Under the pieces are notes generated by a model. That model did no database searches. It had not been told where the DNA came from and saw only the letters and a program-made list of their open reading frames with translations. From Selaginella moellendorffii (lineage: Eukaryota; Streptophyta; Lycopodiopsida; Selaginellales; Selaginellaceae), in contig NW_003314309.1 of NCBI RefSeq assembly GCF_000143415.4, positions 386,300 to 423,473 of the forward strand: a stretch of DNA of 37,174 nucleotides, read 5' to 3'. Positions 19,008 to 28,910 of the stretch are shown here, piece after piece (the first letter of the stretch is position 1; each line of letters begins with the position of its first letter). Both the position numbers and the translations under genes were made by a program.

Positions 19008-22000
19008 AGGAGGCGGACAGGGACAAGAGGGGATCAGATCTAGATACTAAAACCGGTAATGGCGGGGGAGGCTGGTTGGCCGGCTGGCTGCTGCAAGAAC
19101 ACTTGTGTCGTCGAATCTGCGTCATGCAAAAGGTGGTGGAAGGCTCTCCTTGAGTCATGGATGGGTGGATGGTTGGATGGGTATGTGCGTGCACAGGGTG
19201 ACTGGTTTTCTTTTTGTGCGTGCAGTGAGAGGCAAGAAGCGAGCCTCTTGGTCTCGGTGTCGCCATCCAGAAAAGTTGCGGCTTTAAGTGTAGCTAACTG
19301 GTGTGGATTACACAAAAGAGAGAGAGCAGCTTCTTTTCTTGTTTTTCGTGTGCGGGAGCTACACCTACAGTGGCAGCAGTAGCAGCACCACCACACCACC
19401 ACTACCAACAGCAAAGAGTTCGCATCAGCACCAGTGCTCTCCAGCAGCTACAGCAATACTTTGCAACAAGCAAGAAAATTGATAAACGAGATTAGGCCGG
19501 TTTGGTACATTGTGGTTCCAGAGAAGTTGGCCCAGCACAAGTCACAATGCAAATTGCAGTATATGAGGGAAGATTGATCAGCAGCCAGCCATAAGAAGGC
19601 TAGCTACATTATTCTCAAAGTCCTTTTCTTTTCTTTTCTTCTTTTCATTTTTTTGGTTTTTCCTGGTGGGGGATGGATGGATCATTGGTGTAAGAGGAGG
19701 GGAAAACAGGAACTCCTCTCTTTAAAATTTCTGGAATTTGTTTATTTCCTTCTAGAGACTAAATGGTGGTGGTGATCGGTTAGATTGCCACTTGTATTTG
19801 TTTGGCATTTGATATATGGATGTATATGCCCAAAGGTATCATTCTTTTCTCCTAAAGTTCATGCCTTGCTTTCTTTTCTGCCAACCGAACACAAGAAGAA
19901 GGAAGTGCTGCTTAGGTGGGCTGTATAGTCGTCACGAGTTCTTTGCTCCTCGTATGGGAGGTGGGGGCTCCCATTGGATGGAAGTGGAGCTACTGCAAAA
20001 CAAAGAAAGCCTTGTGTGTACTTTGGCCTTCTCTCCTGACGTGTGTGGAATTCACCAGCCAGCTTCAGCTCTGAACCTTTGTAACAAAGATTGGATAGAG
20101 ATCAAGATCAAATCATATGATCAGTGAGGCTTAAGCTGTTAGCTTAGTGGCTAGCAAACAGATAGAGATGGATAGCATGCAAGACAATTGGTGGTGAATG
20201 ATGAGTGGGGTGGTGGGTTCCCCACTGTGCTGCCAAGGCAAGGCATGTAGCACAGCCAGGAAAGAGTGATAGGAGAGAGGGCAAAATGTAGAGAAAGAAG
20301 AGGACAAGGGAGGCAAATGCAAATCAAAAGGACTGCCCTTCCTCCTGGCCTGCTGCTTCTAGATGGAACCAGCCAATTGCTATGCTCTCTTTTCCTTTTT
20401 TTGCGATCTTTTTTGCTGTATTTTATCACCCAATAGGAGAACAGCACACTGCAATCTTTTGTGTTTCTGCTGCTGCCACCCCAGCCACATCAGGAAGAGT
20501 TTATATGCCTGCGTGTGAGGGCCACACACTCACATCCTTGTGTACATTGCCCAACCCAAAAAATGACCAGAATTCAAGAATGCAAGCCAAAATTCCATAC
20601 AATATTATTGTTGCTGTCCAAAAGGCAGAGCCGGCATGTAAATCTTGAGATGGGAAGGGTGTGGCTGCAACACAAAGAGAACAATGCACAATATCATGTC
20701 TCAAAATCAAAGCGAAAAGAATTTTGGTTTGTGCTGGCCACTTTAGCACTAGATAGTGCTAACAACAAAAATAAGCTAACAGTTTCGGGTCGCCACCTTT
20801 CTCCCTCAACGATTGCTAACCAGGATCTTGCTTGCTTGGTCTTGTTTTTTTCTTGTTGCTTGATTACTACCCACAAGGTGACAAATCAGGCACAAACTTT
20901 GTTGTTGCGTTCTTAATCTCAAATCTAAAGACATGAAAGAGTCAAACGAGCCCAGTTGAGACTGCTACTAGCTGCTGCCCGCCTGCTATTCCTAAAATCC
21001 TTGTTAAGCATCCCGCCTAAAACGCCTATAAAGTCGAGAGCACAACGACAAGGATCTTTGCAACACGACACTCGGCTTTCTACACCGACAAAATGTTTTG
21101 GGACTCGTCGTGTCGGCTGCAAAACTTCCAAGAATCCACAAGAGAAGGGCCACTTGTTAGTAATGAAATCACTTATAAGGGTGTTATAGCTGCTCAGCAA
21201 TTTGGATTGTTTTGCAACACTAGAGATTTTGTAACTCAAACTGTGTCTTTTAGTGCCTCCTCCTTGGATTGAAAAAACTTAAAAGGAATCTATCTATCAG
21301 TGTTATACCGGTTTGACCACGCCTAGGACGCGAACTTTGATTCCTATGGAGACCTAAAAGACAAACTACTCTAGACACTCATATTATGTTATGTTGTAGC
21401 GTAGTGGGGTGTCAGTGTTTCTTCTTCGTATTCTTTTTAGCTCCTAAAAAGAAGGGACTGTGGATAAACTTCTGGAGTTTCTAGACATATTTTTGCTAGC
21501 TCAAGCACGGAACCAAGTACGCGATCGCTTGTCTTGCGGGGAGGCCTCACAAGCTTGGAAGACCACATGAAATCTGGTCAGCACACTTGATTCCACTCCA
21601 ATCTGAACGGCTGCACGTTGCATCTTCTGCGGCAAGCCAGAAGTCACGCGAAAATCCACACTCAAGCCTTGAAAGTTGGTCAAGAGAGTCAAAAAAAGGA
21701 TCTGGAAAACAGTGATAGTGGTGCGACAGTAGAATCATATAGCCACACTTTGTTCTTACCTAGGGAATTGGTGCTCAAGACCCCTGGTCAGTCAAGAAGC
21801 CACCTGGTAAAAATGCAAGCAATAATGCAACACTTGGAACGATCAAAGAAATTCTCTTTATCACAATCACATAGCTAGGTCTCTTGACCTTGGTGAATTT
21901 CACACTTTTTCCTTTGTGTAGTCAAAACTTTCCACACAATTCCTTTATGGAAGAAGAAAAAGAGAGAATTTGATTCTCTTACAAAGATAAAAGGGAAGAG

Positions 22001-23340
22001 AGGCGAGTCAAACGAGTTGGAGGAAGACAAATGCACCTAGTCTGTGCGTTTGTTTCTTGATAGCACCACCATTGCTACCACCACCACCCCCACCACCGAC
22101 GACGCTTTGGATTTGTTTCTATCACTTGCCATACACGAGGACTTGCAAGGTTTTTATATTTGCCAGTCCCCACGTTCCATTCGACACTAGAATTCTAACA
22201 TATTAGCTAGAAGGAAACATGTCAGTGTGATGCTACTGCTCCATTCTGGAATTGTTTCCTTCCATGACAGAAACCATCGCTCTCCAAGTTTAAACAATTT
22301 GCAGTGATGATCTACTACTTGACATCAGTTACCATGACGACCAGCTGATCAAATCAAGACTAACCAGATGGAGGTTGACAAGTTATGAACTATTGTTGTT
22401 TTCAAGTTGTCTTAAAACATCCATCCGGGCGCCTGGCCATCGCTATTTTCACCGGCCAATGCGTGGCGGGGCCAAATCCTAAAGCACAAATGGCCAGGTA
22501 GGCAAAGACGCGTTCCGTACACTTTGCCACCCACGTACGGAGGAAAGCGATGGCGAGACAGGTCGGGAGGACGAACAAAGCACGCCCGTCTTTTTGGAGA
22601 CAGGCCCTTTGGTTGGTGCCTTGAGACGGGACCGCTCTTGGGCATGTTCCTTGGGGCAAAGAAAAAAAAAGGTGGAATAAAAGGGGGAAAAGGGGGGTTA
22701 AATCCATAATAAAGAATTTCATCTTTTTCTCGTGTTGTGGGACCTGGAAACCAAAGGAAGATTCTTGTTATTGCGGGGGAATTTTCGACCTTTGCCTTGA
22801 TATTGTCTTGATTTTGCTAGACTTGAATAAGCCGGAAAATCATGAGAGGCAGATGGCGTGTCGAGAAAATGGTTACAAAACCTTTGACTTTCTGTAGATT
22901 GGATCATTTTCTTCTTTTTCCCCGGACCGCTTTCTAGCAACTGACTTTTGGAACCACGATGTAAAAAAAAAAAAACATAAAAGAAAAAAAAGGTTCTCTC
23001 ACCTTTTTCATTTGTTTTTTAATTGATTAAATTTTGTCTGTAGTTGCATTCCCTTTGACCCCACATCAATTTCCCAGATACAAGTGTTTGTAAAATCTTC
23101 AAATACTTCTTTATTTTTAATGTTTAATTTTGTTCTTGTTTCGGCTCTTTTTTCTTGTGAGTGCTGTTGTAGCTGACTCGAAAGGAACAGAATCTCTTCC
23201 CACTCCTTGAGTTGAGTGGTGTGGTGGGCTGTGAGTACAACAGCACACAATGCGGCACCCACATTCTGCTAGAAAATCTTCTTTCCTCCAAGAAAACTGA
23301 AGAGAAAAAGCAAAAGCTTCAAATTTTTCTTTTTTCAAGA
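19008..23340. other. MATE 3' UTR and long intergenic region
   Basis: The first several hundred bases after the MATE stop probably form its 3' UTR; a T-rich stretch near 19620-19660 and TTTGTTTAT near 19738 could belong to a plant polyadenylation region. Beyond about 19850 I find only short frames on both strands without motifs. A CG-rich patch at about 22420-22560 has an open minus-strand frame of unknown meaning. Poly-A and poly-T tracts occur at about 22660-22670 and 22962-22990. Confidence 0.5.
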
Positions 23341-23348
23341 AAAAAGAA

Positions 23349-23640
23349 ATGAAAAAGAAGTGGAAGGGACCTTAAGCACTATCTAGCAGCTACAATCATT
23401 GTGGAAGGAAATGCTGGATCCTCTATGGCAATCCTTGCAAAGTTTGTATCTCAGTGTTGTAGGGTGGTGGTGGAACTAAGAAAGAAACCACTGAATGGAG
23501 ATCTCAAGCTTTCTCATAATAATAATATCAATGTTAACACTACTGTCATTGAGACGTAGTTACAAGAGAAGCTTCACAGATATCTCTCTTCTAATAATAA
23601 CATCAATAGTAACAGTATTGTTGTTGATCAAGCATGGTGG
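23349..23640 (+). pseudogene. possible coding remnant with an imperfect internal duplication
   Basis: A plus-strand frame of about 70 codons starts after a TGA near 23349. It encodes a plausible peptide (AATIIVEGNAGSSMAILAKF, then VVVELRKKPLNGDL), reaches TAG near 23557, and continues in the same frame to the TAG at 23643. The Asn-rich part before the stop (about 23512-23555) recurs imperfectly at about 23587-23625. I do not recognise the family; it could equally be chance in AT-rich DNA. Confidence 0.3.
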
Positions 23641-24356
23641 GTCTAGCCAAGATTCTCAAAGCCTTTAAACTCCATCCACATTTTCTTAAAGCTGCGGGAA
23701 AAACAAACTTGTACAAAAAGAGCAGCGGGATTTCCTTGACTAGAAAGAAAAAACACCACAATAGAGATTTTTACTGGAACGGAGGCCGCTGTGATTTGAA
23801 CAGCGCACCAAATTATCAAATCAGGAAAAGTCATTGCAGCGGAAAAAGAATCGTCCACCACTTCCCATTCAAGGACCATCGAAGTTTGAAAAAAATTTCG
23901 CGTCGACTTCGCTTTGTCACAAATCTCCATCCAGCCTTTCCTTTCCGGAGAAATGACCACAAACAGCACGCCAACCCACATAATGCAAGGGAGGATAGAC
24001 AATGGATGCCCCGCTCGAGTACTCCTGGAAGGAAAAGATGAAAAGAGAAATACCTCACTGATCAGTCTGTCATTCACGGCCTGGACGGACAGACGGAAGA
24101 AAGAATCCAAAGGCTTGTGCACTGTCGTTTCAGTTGCAAGAGACGAGCCGGCTCGTAACAGAGTCTTTTCTCGTTTCTGTCCCCGCAAGGCCGTAGCGTT
24201 TGCTTATCTCTTCGCTCTGTCCCGATGGAAACTGTCCAGTCCTGTAAAAGGCCTTGTCAATACGTCAAAAAGGAGCCGGAAAGACAAGTTTCATACCTTT
24301 CCATGCTTGCTTGTCCGACACTCTGCGTCTCGTTCTCTGTTTTCTCTTTTGCTTTC
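23641..24356. other. SWEET 3' flank, no firm gene
   Basis: Open frames of 135 codons (plus, 23634-24041) and 181 codons (minus, 23643-24188) overlap here. Neither shows a domain motif and they overlap each other, so at most one could be real. The region probably includes the 3' UTR of the SWEET gene. Confidence 0.4.
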
Positions 24357-25630
24357 TTAGTTCGGAAGCCGAGGGTCGTCGTACAGGACGACGGACTGCG
24401 ATAGCTTGATGGATTCCAAGGGCCGAGATGGAGGAGGAACAGGAGGAGACGCTCCTTGGTTGGAGTTTTGGCCGCCTTCGCTTCGAGTGTGCCACCTCTT
24501 TTCCAGCTCGATCTCGTCCGCCTGTGTGGAGCTTGCCACCAGGTGTTGGTCCGATTCCAGCTCCTCGGGCAAGTTCTTGACGCTCCCGTAAGCCACTTGT
24601 TGCACAGGGGGACGATAATACACTGCGTACAGAATGAGCTGCAGCGTGGAGAGCAGGAAGCCAAGCCCATCCGATATCTGCAGAGTACGATAAAGAAAAG
24701 AAAGGCCAGTTCCATTATTGAGGCACCGTGGAAAGCAAAACAACGTGTATTTACCTTGCGCGTTTTTTTTACCGGGAGCTCAAGAGCTTTTGGATCAACT
24801 TACAATGACAAAGATGTCGGGTCCAAGTATACCATAGACAGTCCACGTAAAACCGCTGCAAAAGATGGCCAAGGAGAGGAGGAACGGCATGTATTCGACG
24901 CTCCTGGTTCTGATTACAAGGCCCTGCCGAGAAATCGTGTTTTTGAGTAAAGAAAACGTAGAAAAGAACATGACGGACCATGATAGACAAGGGAGCGGCA
25001 TAAGCCAGAATGGAAGAAATAGTGGCAATCACGCCGGCAAAAGTTTCTCTCTTGCTCTGCCGAAGAAATGCCATTGTTATAATTATATCCATGGCGAAGA
25101 GGATGACGGTCGTGACAACCATTACTGTTGTCCTCGACTGGAAAAAACCAAATGGAGGAAACAAAGAAGGAAAAGAGAAAAACATCACCAAATCAAATTG
25201 AGGAATAAAATTGGAGAGTACCTTTCTTTCAGGTGGAGCGTAGATGAAGAACATGATAACGTAGATGGATTGCAACACCACCTGAATCGCACTGATAATA
25301 AAGAGGAGAAGGTTCTGGCTCGTGATGAATGGCAATGCATACCAAGCCCAGAATAAATTGCACAAGATCGTGGTTATATATGGGAGCACTGAGAAATTCT
25401 CAGTGTCCTTCCTCTTGTAAATCCGGTAGAATGTGGGTCTAGAAAAAACCAACCAAGGTAAAAGGACATAGGCATAAAACACTTTACATTGGGGCTAAAC
25501 TGGAGAGAATCGTAGTGATGTTGCCTGTGGAGACAAAAGAACAAAAACCCTTTCGATCAGAGGGAATGTAGTTGCGCCCGCCGAAGATCTCACCAAGAAC
25601 GCCAAATACGATCCTCAATTTCTTTGTCAT
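24357..25630 (-). CDS. SWEET sugar transporter (MtN3/saliva family), six exons
   Basis: SWEETs move sucrose or hexoses down their gradient through a seven-helix pore made of two three-helix MtN3 repeats. Exons on the minus strand: 25630-25594, 25524-25488, 25438-25222, 25137-24979, 24923-24804, 24677-24357; introns of 69, 49, 84, 55 and 125 bp, all GT-AG. The spliced product is 296 aa, starting MTKKLRIVFGVLGNITTIL. Visible hallmarks are PTFYRIYKRKDTENFSVLPY in repeat 1, FFIYAPPERK before the linker helix, YAAPLSIM and RTRSVEYMPFLLSLAIF in repeat 2, then GLGFLLSTLQLILYAVYY. The usual PNGLG at the last helix reads SDGLG here, and the conserved LFLSP near the start reads LSSLAP. A polar tail of about 75 residues follows helix 7 and looks cytosolic. 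The gene is divergent from the L36 gene, with 75 bp between the start codons. The ATG at 25630 is the only in-frame start that feeds exon 2. Substrate and membrane cannot be read from the sequence. Confidence 0.93.
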
Positions 25631-25705
25631 TCTCGCAGCATCGTGATCTCTCTCCCGCCCAGACCTAAAAAGAAACTTCTTCCATTTTAGGGCTAGGGTT
25701 TAGGG
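25631..25705. promoter_or_regulatory. 75-bp bidirectional promoter/leader between SWEET and L36
   Basis: The two start codons point away from each other with only 75 bp between them, so core promoter elements or leaders must overlap the neighbouring gene. At 25688-25705, just before the L36 ATG, sits TAGGGCTAGGGTTTAGGG. It contains telo-box units (reverse AAACCCTA), which are typical of plant ribosomal-protein and other translation-gene promoters. No TATA box is visible. Confidence 0.7.
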
Positions 25706-25955
25706 ATGAAGGTGCGATCGGCTGTGAAGAAGCTGTGCGAGCACTGCTACGCGGTCCAGCGAGGCCGCCGCGTCTACATTGTGTGCAAGGTGAATCCCAG
25801 GCACAAGCAGCGCCAGGGCTACTCCACTGATGCCGCCCCCGCCTCCAAAGAGCTGGAAAATTCGTCTTCAAAGGTATACATTCCCCCTTCCTTCTTTTGT
25901 CTGAGTTTGTTTCTAGGTGGAGCTCAAGGAGCCCGAGACTCAGCTGAGCAAGTAA
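25706..25955 (+). CDS. organelle-type ribosomal protein L36 (bL36 family)
   Basis: This small zinc-binding protein of the bacterial-type large ribosomal subunit is nuclear-encoded in plants for mitochondria. Exon 1 is 25706-25873 and exon 2 is 25917-25955, joined over a 43-bp phase-0 intron (GTATAC to TTCTAG), giving 68 aa. Residues 1-39 carry the whole family signature: [14 protein letters not shown], then VYIVCK and NPRHKQRQG, with Cys11, Cys14, Cys27 and His33 as the expected zinc ligands. Bacterial L36 ends at about residue 38; the extra C-terminal part is as expected of plant homologues. Without splicing the frame would continue to 25975 with an unlikely hydrophobic tail, which supports the intron. 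No cleavable targeting peptide is obvious. Telo-box motifs in the leader suggest co-regulation with other ribosomal genes. A chloroplast destination cannot be excluded. Confidence 0.9.
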
Positions 25956-26130
25956 GAACTCCACTCTCTTGTTAAACTTTTGTAATGCTGCAGGGATAGA
26001 AGCGGCTCTGGATTGTCTTGGTTCTTCTCCAAGTTCTCGCTGGAAAATGTTTTCATGAAGAGCAAATACTAGAATCTTTTTGTGAAGGAGATTAATCTCA
26101 ATTAGTTCAGAAAAGTCTTTTATCTTAAAT
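25956..26130 (+). other. L36 3' UTR and flank
   Basis: The short stretch between the L36 stop and the first retroelement copy is AT-rich and holds the L36 3' UTR. An AATAAA at about 26136-26141 could serve as a polyadenylation signal near the boundary with the element. Confidence 0.4.
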
Positions 26131-26310
26131 CATAAATAAAGGTCTATATATATTTCCATGGTATATTAATTAACCCAAAAACTTTAAGTTTATATATAGG
26201 AGTGAGTGGTCCGAGTTAAAATTAATTTGATGGTTACTAAAATCCTATTGTGCTAATATTAATATGAGTGATGGTGGATGTAACGGATGGGCTGGGGTTG
26301 ACTTCACATC
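26130..26310 (-). repeat. 3' LTR of gypsy copy 1 (about 180 bp)
   Basis: The sequence aligns with 36535-36690 upstream of gag in copy 2, including the TTATATATAGG promoter-like stretch near 26190. On the minus strand an A-run followed by GGGA (about 26326-26311) looks like the polypurine tract, and a TG just after it (TGATGTGAAG) would be the LTR start. The distal end is approximate. Confidence 0.65.
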
Positions 26311-26559
26311 ATCCCTTTTTTTTAGAATAATGGAAGACCATCAAGGTTCTTTTATGAATGGGCTAAGATTAGAAAGAATATCAGGAAGAAACATTGATGG
26401 ATCTATAGATGATGTTAATTGTTTATAATCCCTTTGTACAAAGTGTTTTAATTGTTGCATATACACAATTTCTGGAGGATCGGTTTGCTAAATGTTGTGC
26501 CAAACCTCATAAACTTTGGGTCCAACTTGCCACAACACTTAATACAATCCTTTCCACTG

Positions 26560-28213
26560 AGCAAAAAACCTTTTAGATAAACCACATTTCATAACATGGG
26601 GAAAATAAACTAACACTAAGTCATTCATTTTGTATTCCACAGATGGATGATGGTGGGAGTTGTAGCACCATTGTTATCCCCTTTGTATGCAGCCCAAGAG
26701 ATTGGTAGATTGTGCTCGGGCAAGTGGAAGAATGCTTATCAAATATTGATCCCACGATCTAACATTAGTAGCCTATAGCAATAGTGAAAGTAAACTCAAC
26801 TACATTGATAGTATTGGATCATGATCATATAAGAATTTATATAATGAAGCACTAATGGAACTCTATACCCTTATAACATACACATACCAAAGAGATAGCA
26901 AATAACCATCATAATCTGAATGTTGAAAGTTCACATATTTCATGATTATTCATTTGAAGGTTCAAATGAGCCATTCCATTAAATCATTTGACTATGGATG
27001 ATAAGCACTCATGAAAGTATGACATTTTCCCAAATGAGTGTATTCCCAAACAAGACATCAAAATGTGAAATGCCTCAGCTATAAATGTGGAACCATTATC
27101 CAAAAGAATCTACTCCAGACAGGAATGTTGGAACACCACTCGATTAAAGAGGAAGTAACTAACATAAGTAGTAGATGCGCTAGCAAGAGCACCAACTTCC
27201 ACTCAACGAGTTAAGTAGTCAAAAGCAATAATGATATACTCACTACCAGCAGTCAGCCATGGAAAAGACTCCATTATATCAAATGCCACCAATTCAAACA
27301 AATAGGAAATTGCAATTAACTCCAACCATCCTTCCACAACATGAGGGGGAGTATTATAAACTTGGCACTAGACTTAGTTACACATATACTAGATAACATC
27401 ATATTGCACCTCTAGCTAATAAAAAGACCTGCGCAACTTCTCGATCACGTGATGATATTCTATATGCCCGCCTATGATAGGAGAACTATGGTAGGTCTGA
27501 AGAATAAAGAGTAAAGGCACCACAAACCATAAATAATCATTAGGATCCGTCCCTACAAAATAAAAAAGATCATTCTTAAGGTGATATTGAGAATGTAAAT
27601 GCCAAAGTGGCAAGTCATCAATAAATGATGCATGATTCTCAAATCTATTGCGAAATTTTCGAATCTATGATTCAATCTTTTGAGCCTTGCGAACCTCATC
27701 AAGAGAAAGTAAATCTTGCTTTACACTTGTGGACACTAAATGTAAAGTATAACAATTACTAATGGTATGGAATCCTCGTCCAAAAAATCCATAGATGCAG
27801 GAGTAATAGAATCATCAGAAAGATAAGAAGAGAGCGAAGAAGGAAGAGGAACTTGAGAAAGAGTATCAACATTAGTCATAAAACTCCCTAGATGATGAAT
27901 AATATCAAAATTATATATCTGAAGTTTCAAAACCCATTAAACAATATGACTAACTAAGTTCTTCCGCTTCAATAATGAAGAATTGCAATATGATCACCTT
28001 TTAATAATGTCTAAAAACTATATAGACATGCATAAAGTTTCTCAAAACCCCAAATACTACTACTAAACACTCCTCTTTTGTCATGGAGTAGTTCACCTTT
28101 GCTAGTTGTAATGTATAGGTGATATATGCAATAGGATAACATTGACTAAGCATACTTGGGTTTTCTTGCATCAACACACCTCTAAGACTGATATCAAAAG
28201 CATCCATGAGCAA
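26560..28213 (-). pseudogene. pol remnant of gypsy copy 1 (RNase H and integrase)
   Basis: The minus-strand pieces correspond one to one with the better preserved pol of copy 2: DAFDISLRGVLMQ and AYITYTLQLAKVNYSMTKEE of RNase H (28213-28001), LKLQIYNFDIIHHLGSFM at its end (27930 onward) and the integrase zinc region ending SPIIGGHIEYHHVIEKLRRSFY (27613-27416). RT sequence continues up to about 28890 in broken frames. At the codon where copy 2 has the TGA at 32685-32687, this copy keeps TGG. Confidence 0.8.
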
Positions 28214-28910
28214 AATGAAAAGTTAAGTGTAATCAAGATATGCCAAAATTGGAGGAGTCGTTAATAATTCTTTGAGATCTGTAAATACCCACTCACAATC
28301 TATAGACCAAGTGAAAGATAACATTGATGATTTTAGCAATGCTGGTAACGGTGTAATGTGATAAAAAAGATAATCAACAAAATGACTGAGATACTACACC
28401 AAGAAGTGTTGTATATCATTCACACACTTTGAAGTAGGGAATTTTATAGCAACCATAAGTTTGTTATGATTAATTTGTAAACTCTCATGAGAAATGCGAT
28501 ACCCAAGATAAGTCTTGTTTTTAAACCCAAACACGCACTTTAACCACTTTAGCTTTAAACTAACTTCATGTAGTTAATCCAACATTTTACGAATATCATG
28601 GACGTGTTTCTCCCATGTCCCTTTCAAGTGGATCAAAACATCATTAATGAAGTTAAAAGTGACTTTTGGCATATCACAAAAAACCTCATCTATCATTTGT
28701 TAAAAAGTGGCTAAAGCATTATTCAAAATAAATGGCATCACTAAGAATTCGTACAACTAAATGGTGTATAAAAAGTAGTTTTAGGAATATCCTTTTCAAC
28801 TATCGGTATTTACTAGTACTGAGAAGCAAGATTCAACTTGGTGAATTAATGACTTATCCCCAAATGATCCAAGAGATCAGAAGTGTGAGGAAGAGAGTAT
28901 ACATCTAGGA

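Larger units (their letters stand above)
26130..28910 (-). mobile_element. Ty3/gypsy copy 1, old, AT-shifted and 5'-truncated
   Basis: This copy aligns by eye over its whole length with copy 2 at 31965-34330 and with the copy 2 LTR at about 36535-36680. On the minus strand it runs from the RT start (about 28890) through RNase H (about 28213-28001 and 27930-27736) and integrase (about 27613-26560) to a 3' LTR at about 26310-26130. It stops at about 28908, inside pol, so gag, protease and 5' LTR are gone. Stops and indels are frequent. Compared with copy 2 most differences replace C or G by T or A, as expected of long methylation-driven decay. Its near end lies about 175 bp after the L36 stop codon. 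Confidence 0.85.

Noticed and set aside
23643-24188. 181-codon minus-strand frame as a second SWEET copy
   Set aside because: A few hydrophobic stretches resemble membrane helices, but no MtN3 motif is present and an equally long frame overlaps it on the other strand.
25665-25964. 99-codon minus-strand frame over the L36 gene, and its MEEVSF end as an upstream SWEET start
   Set aside because: The frame mirrors the L36 exon and ends in TAG. The SWEET start at 25630 gives a complete, properly spliced first helix without it.
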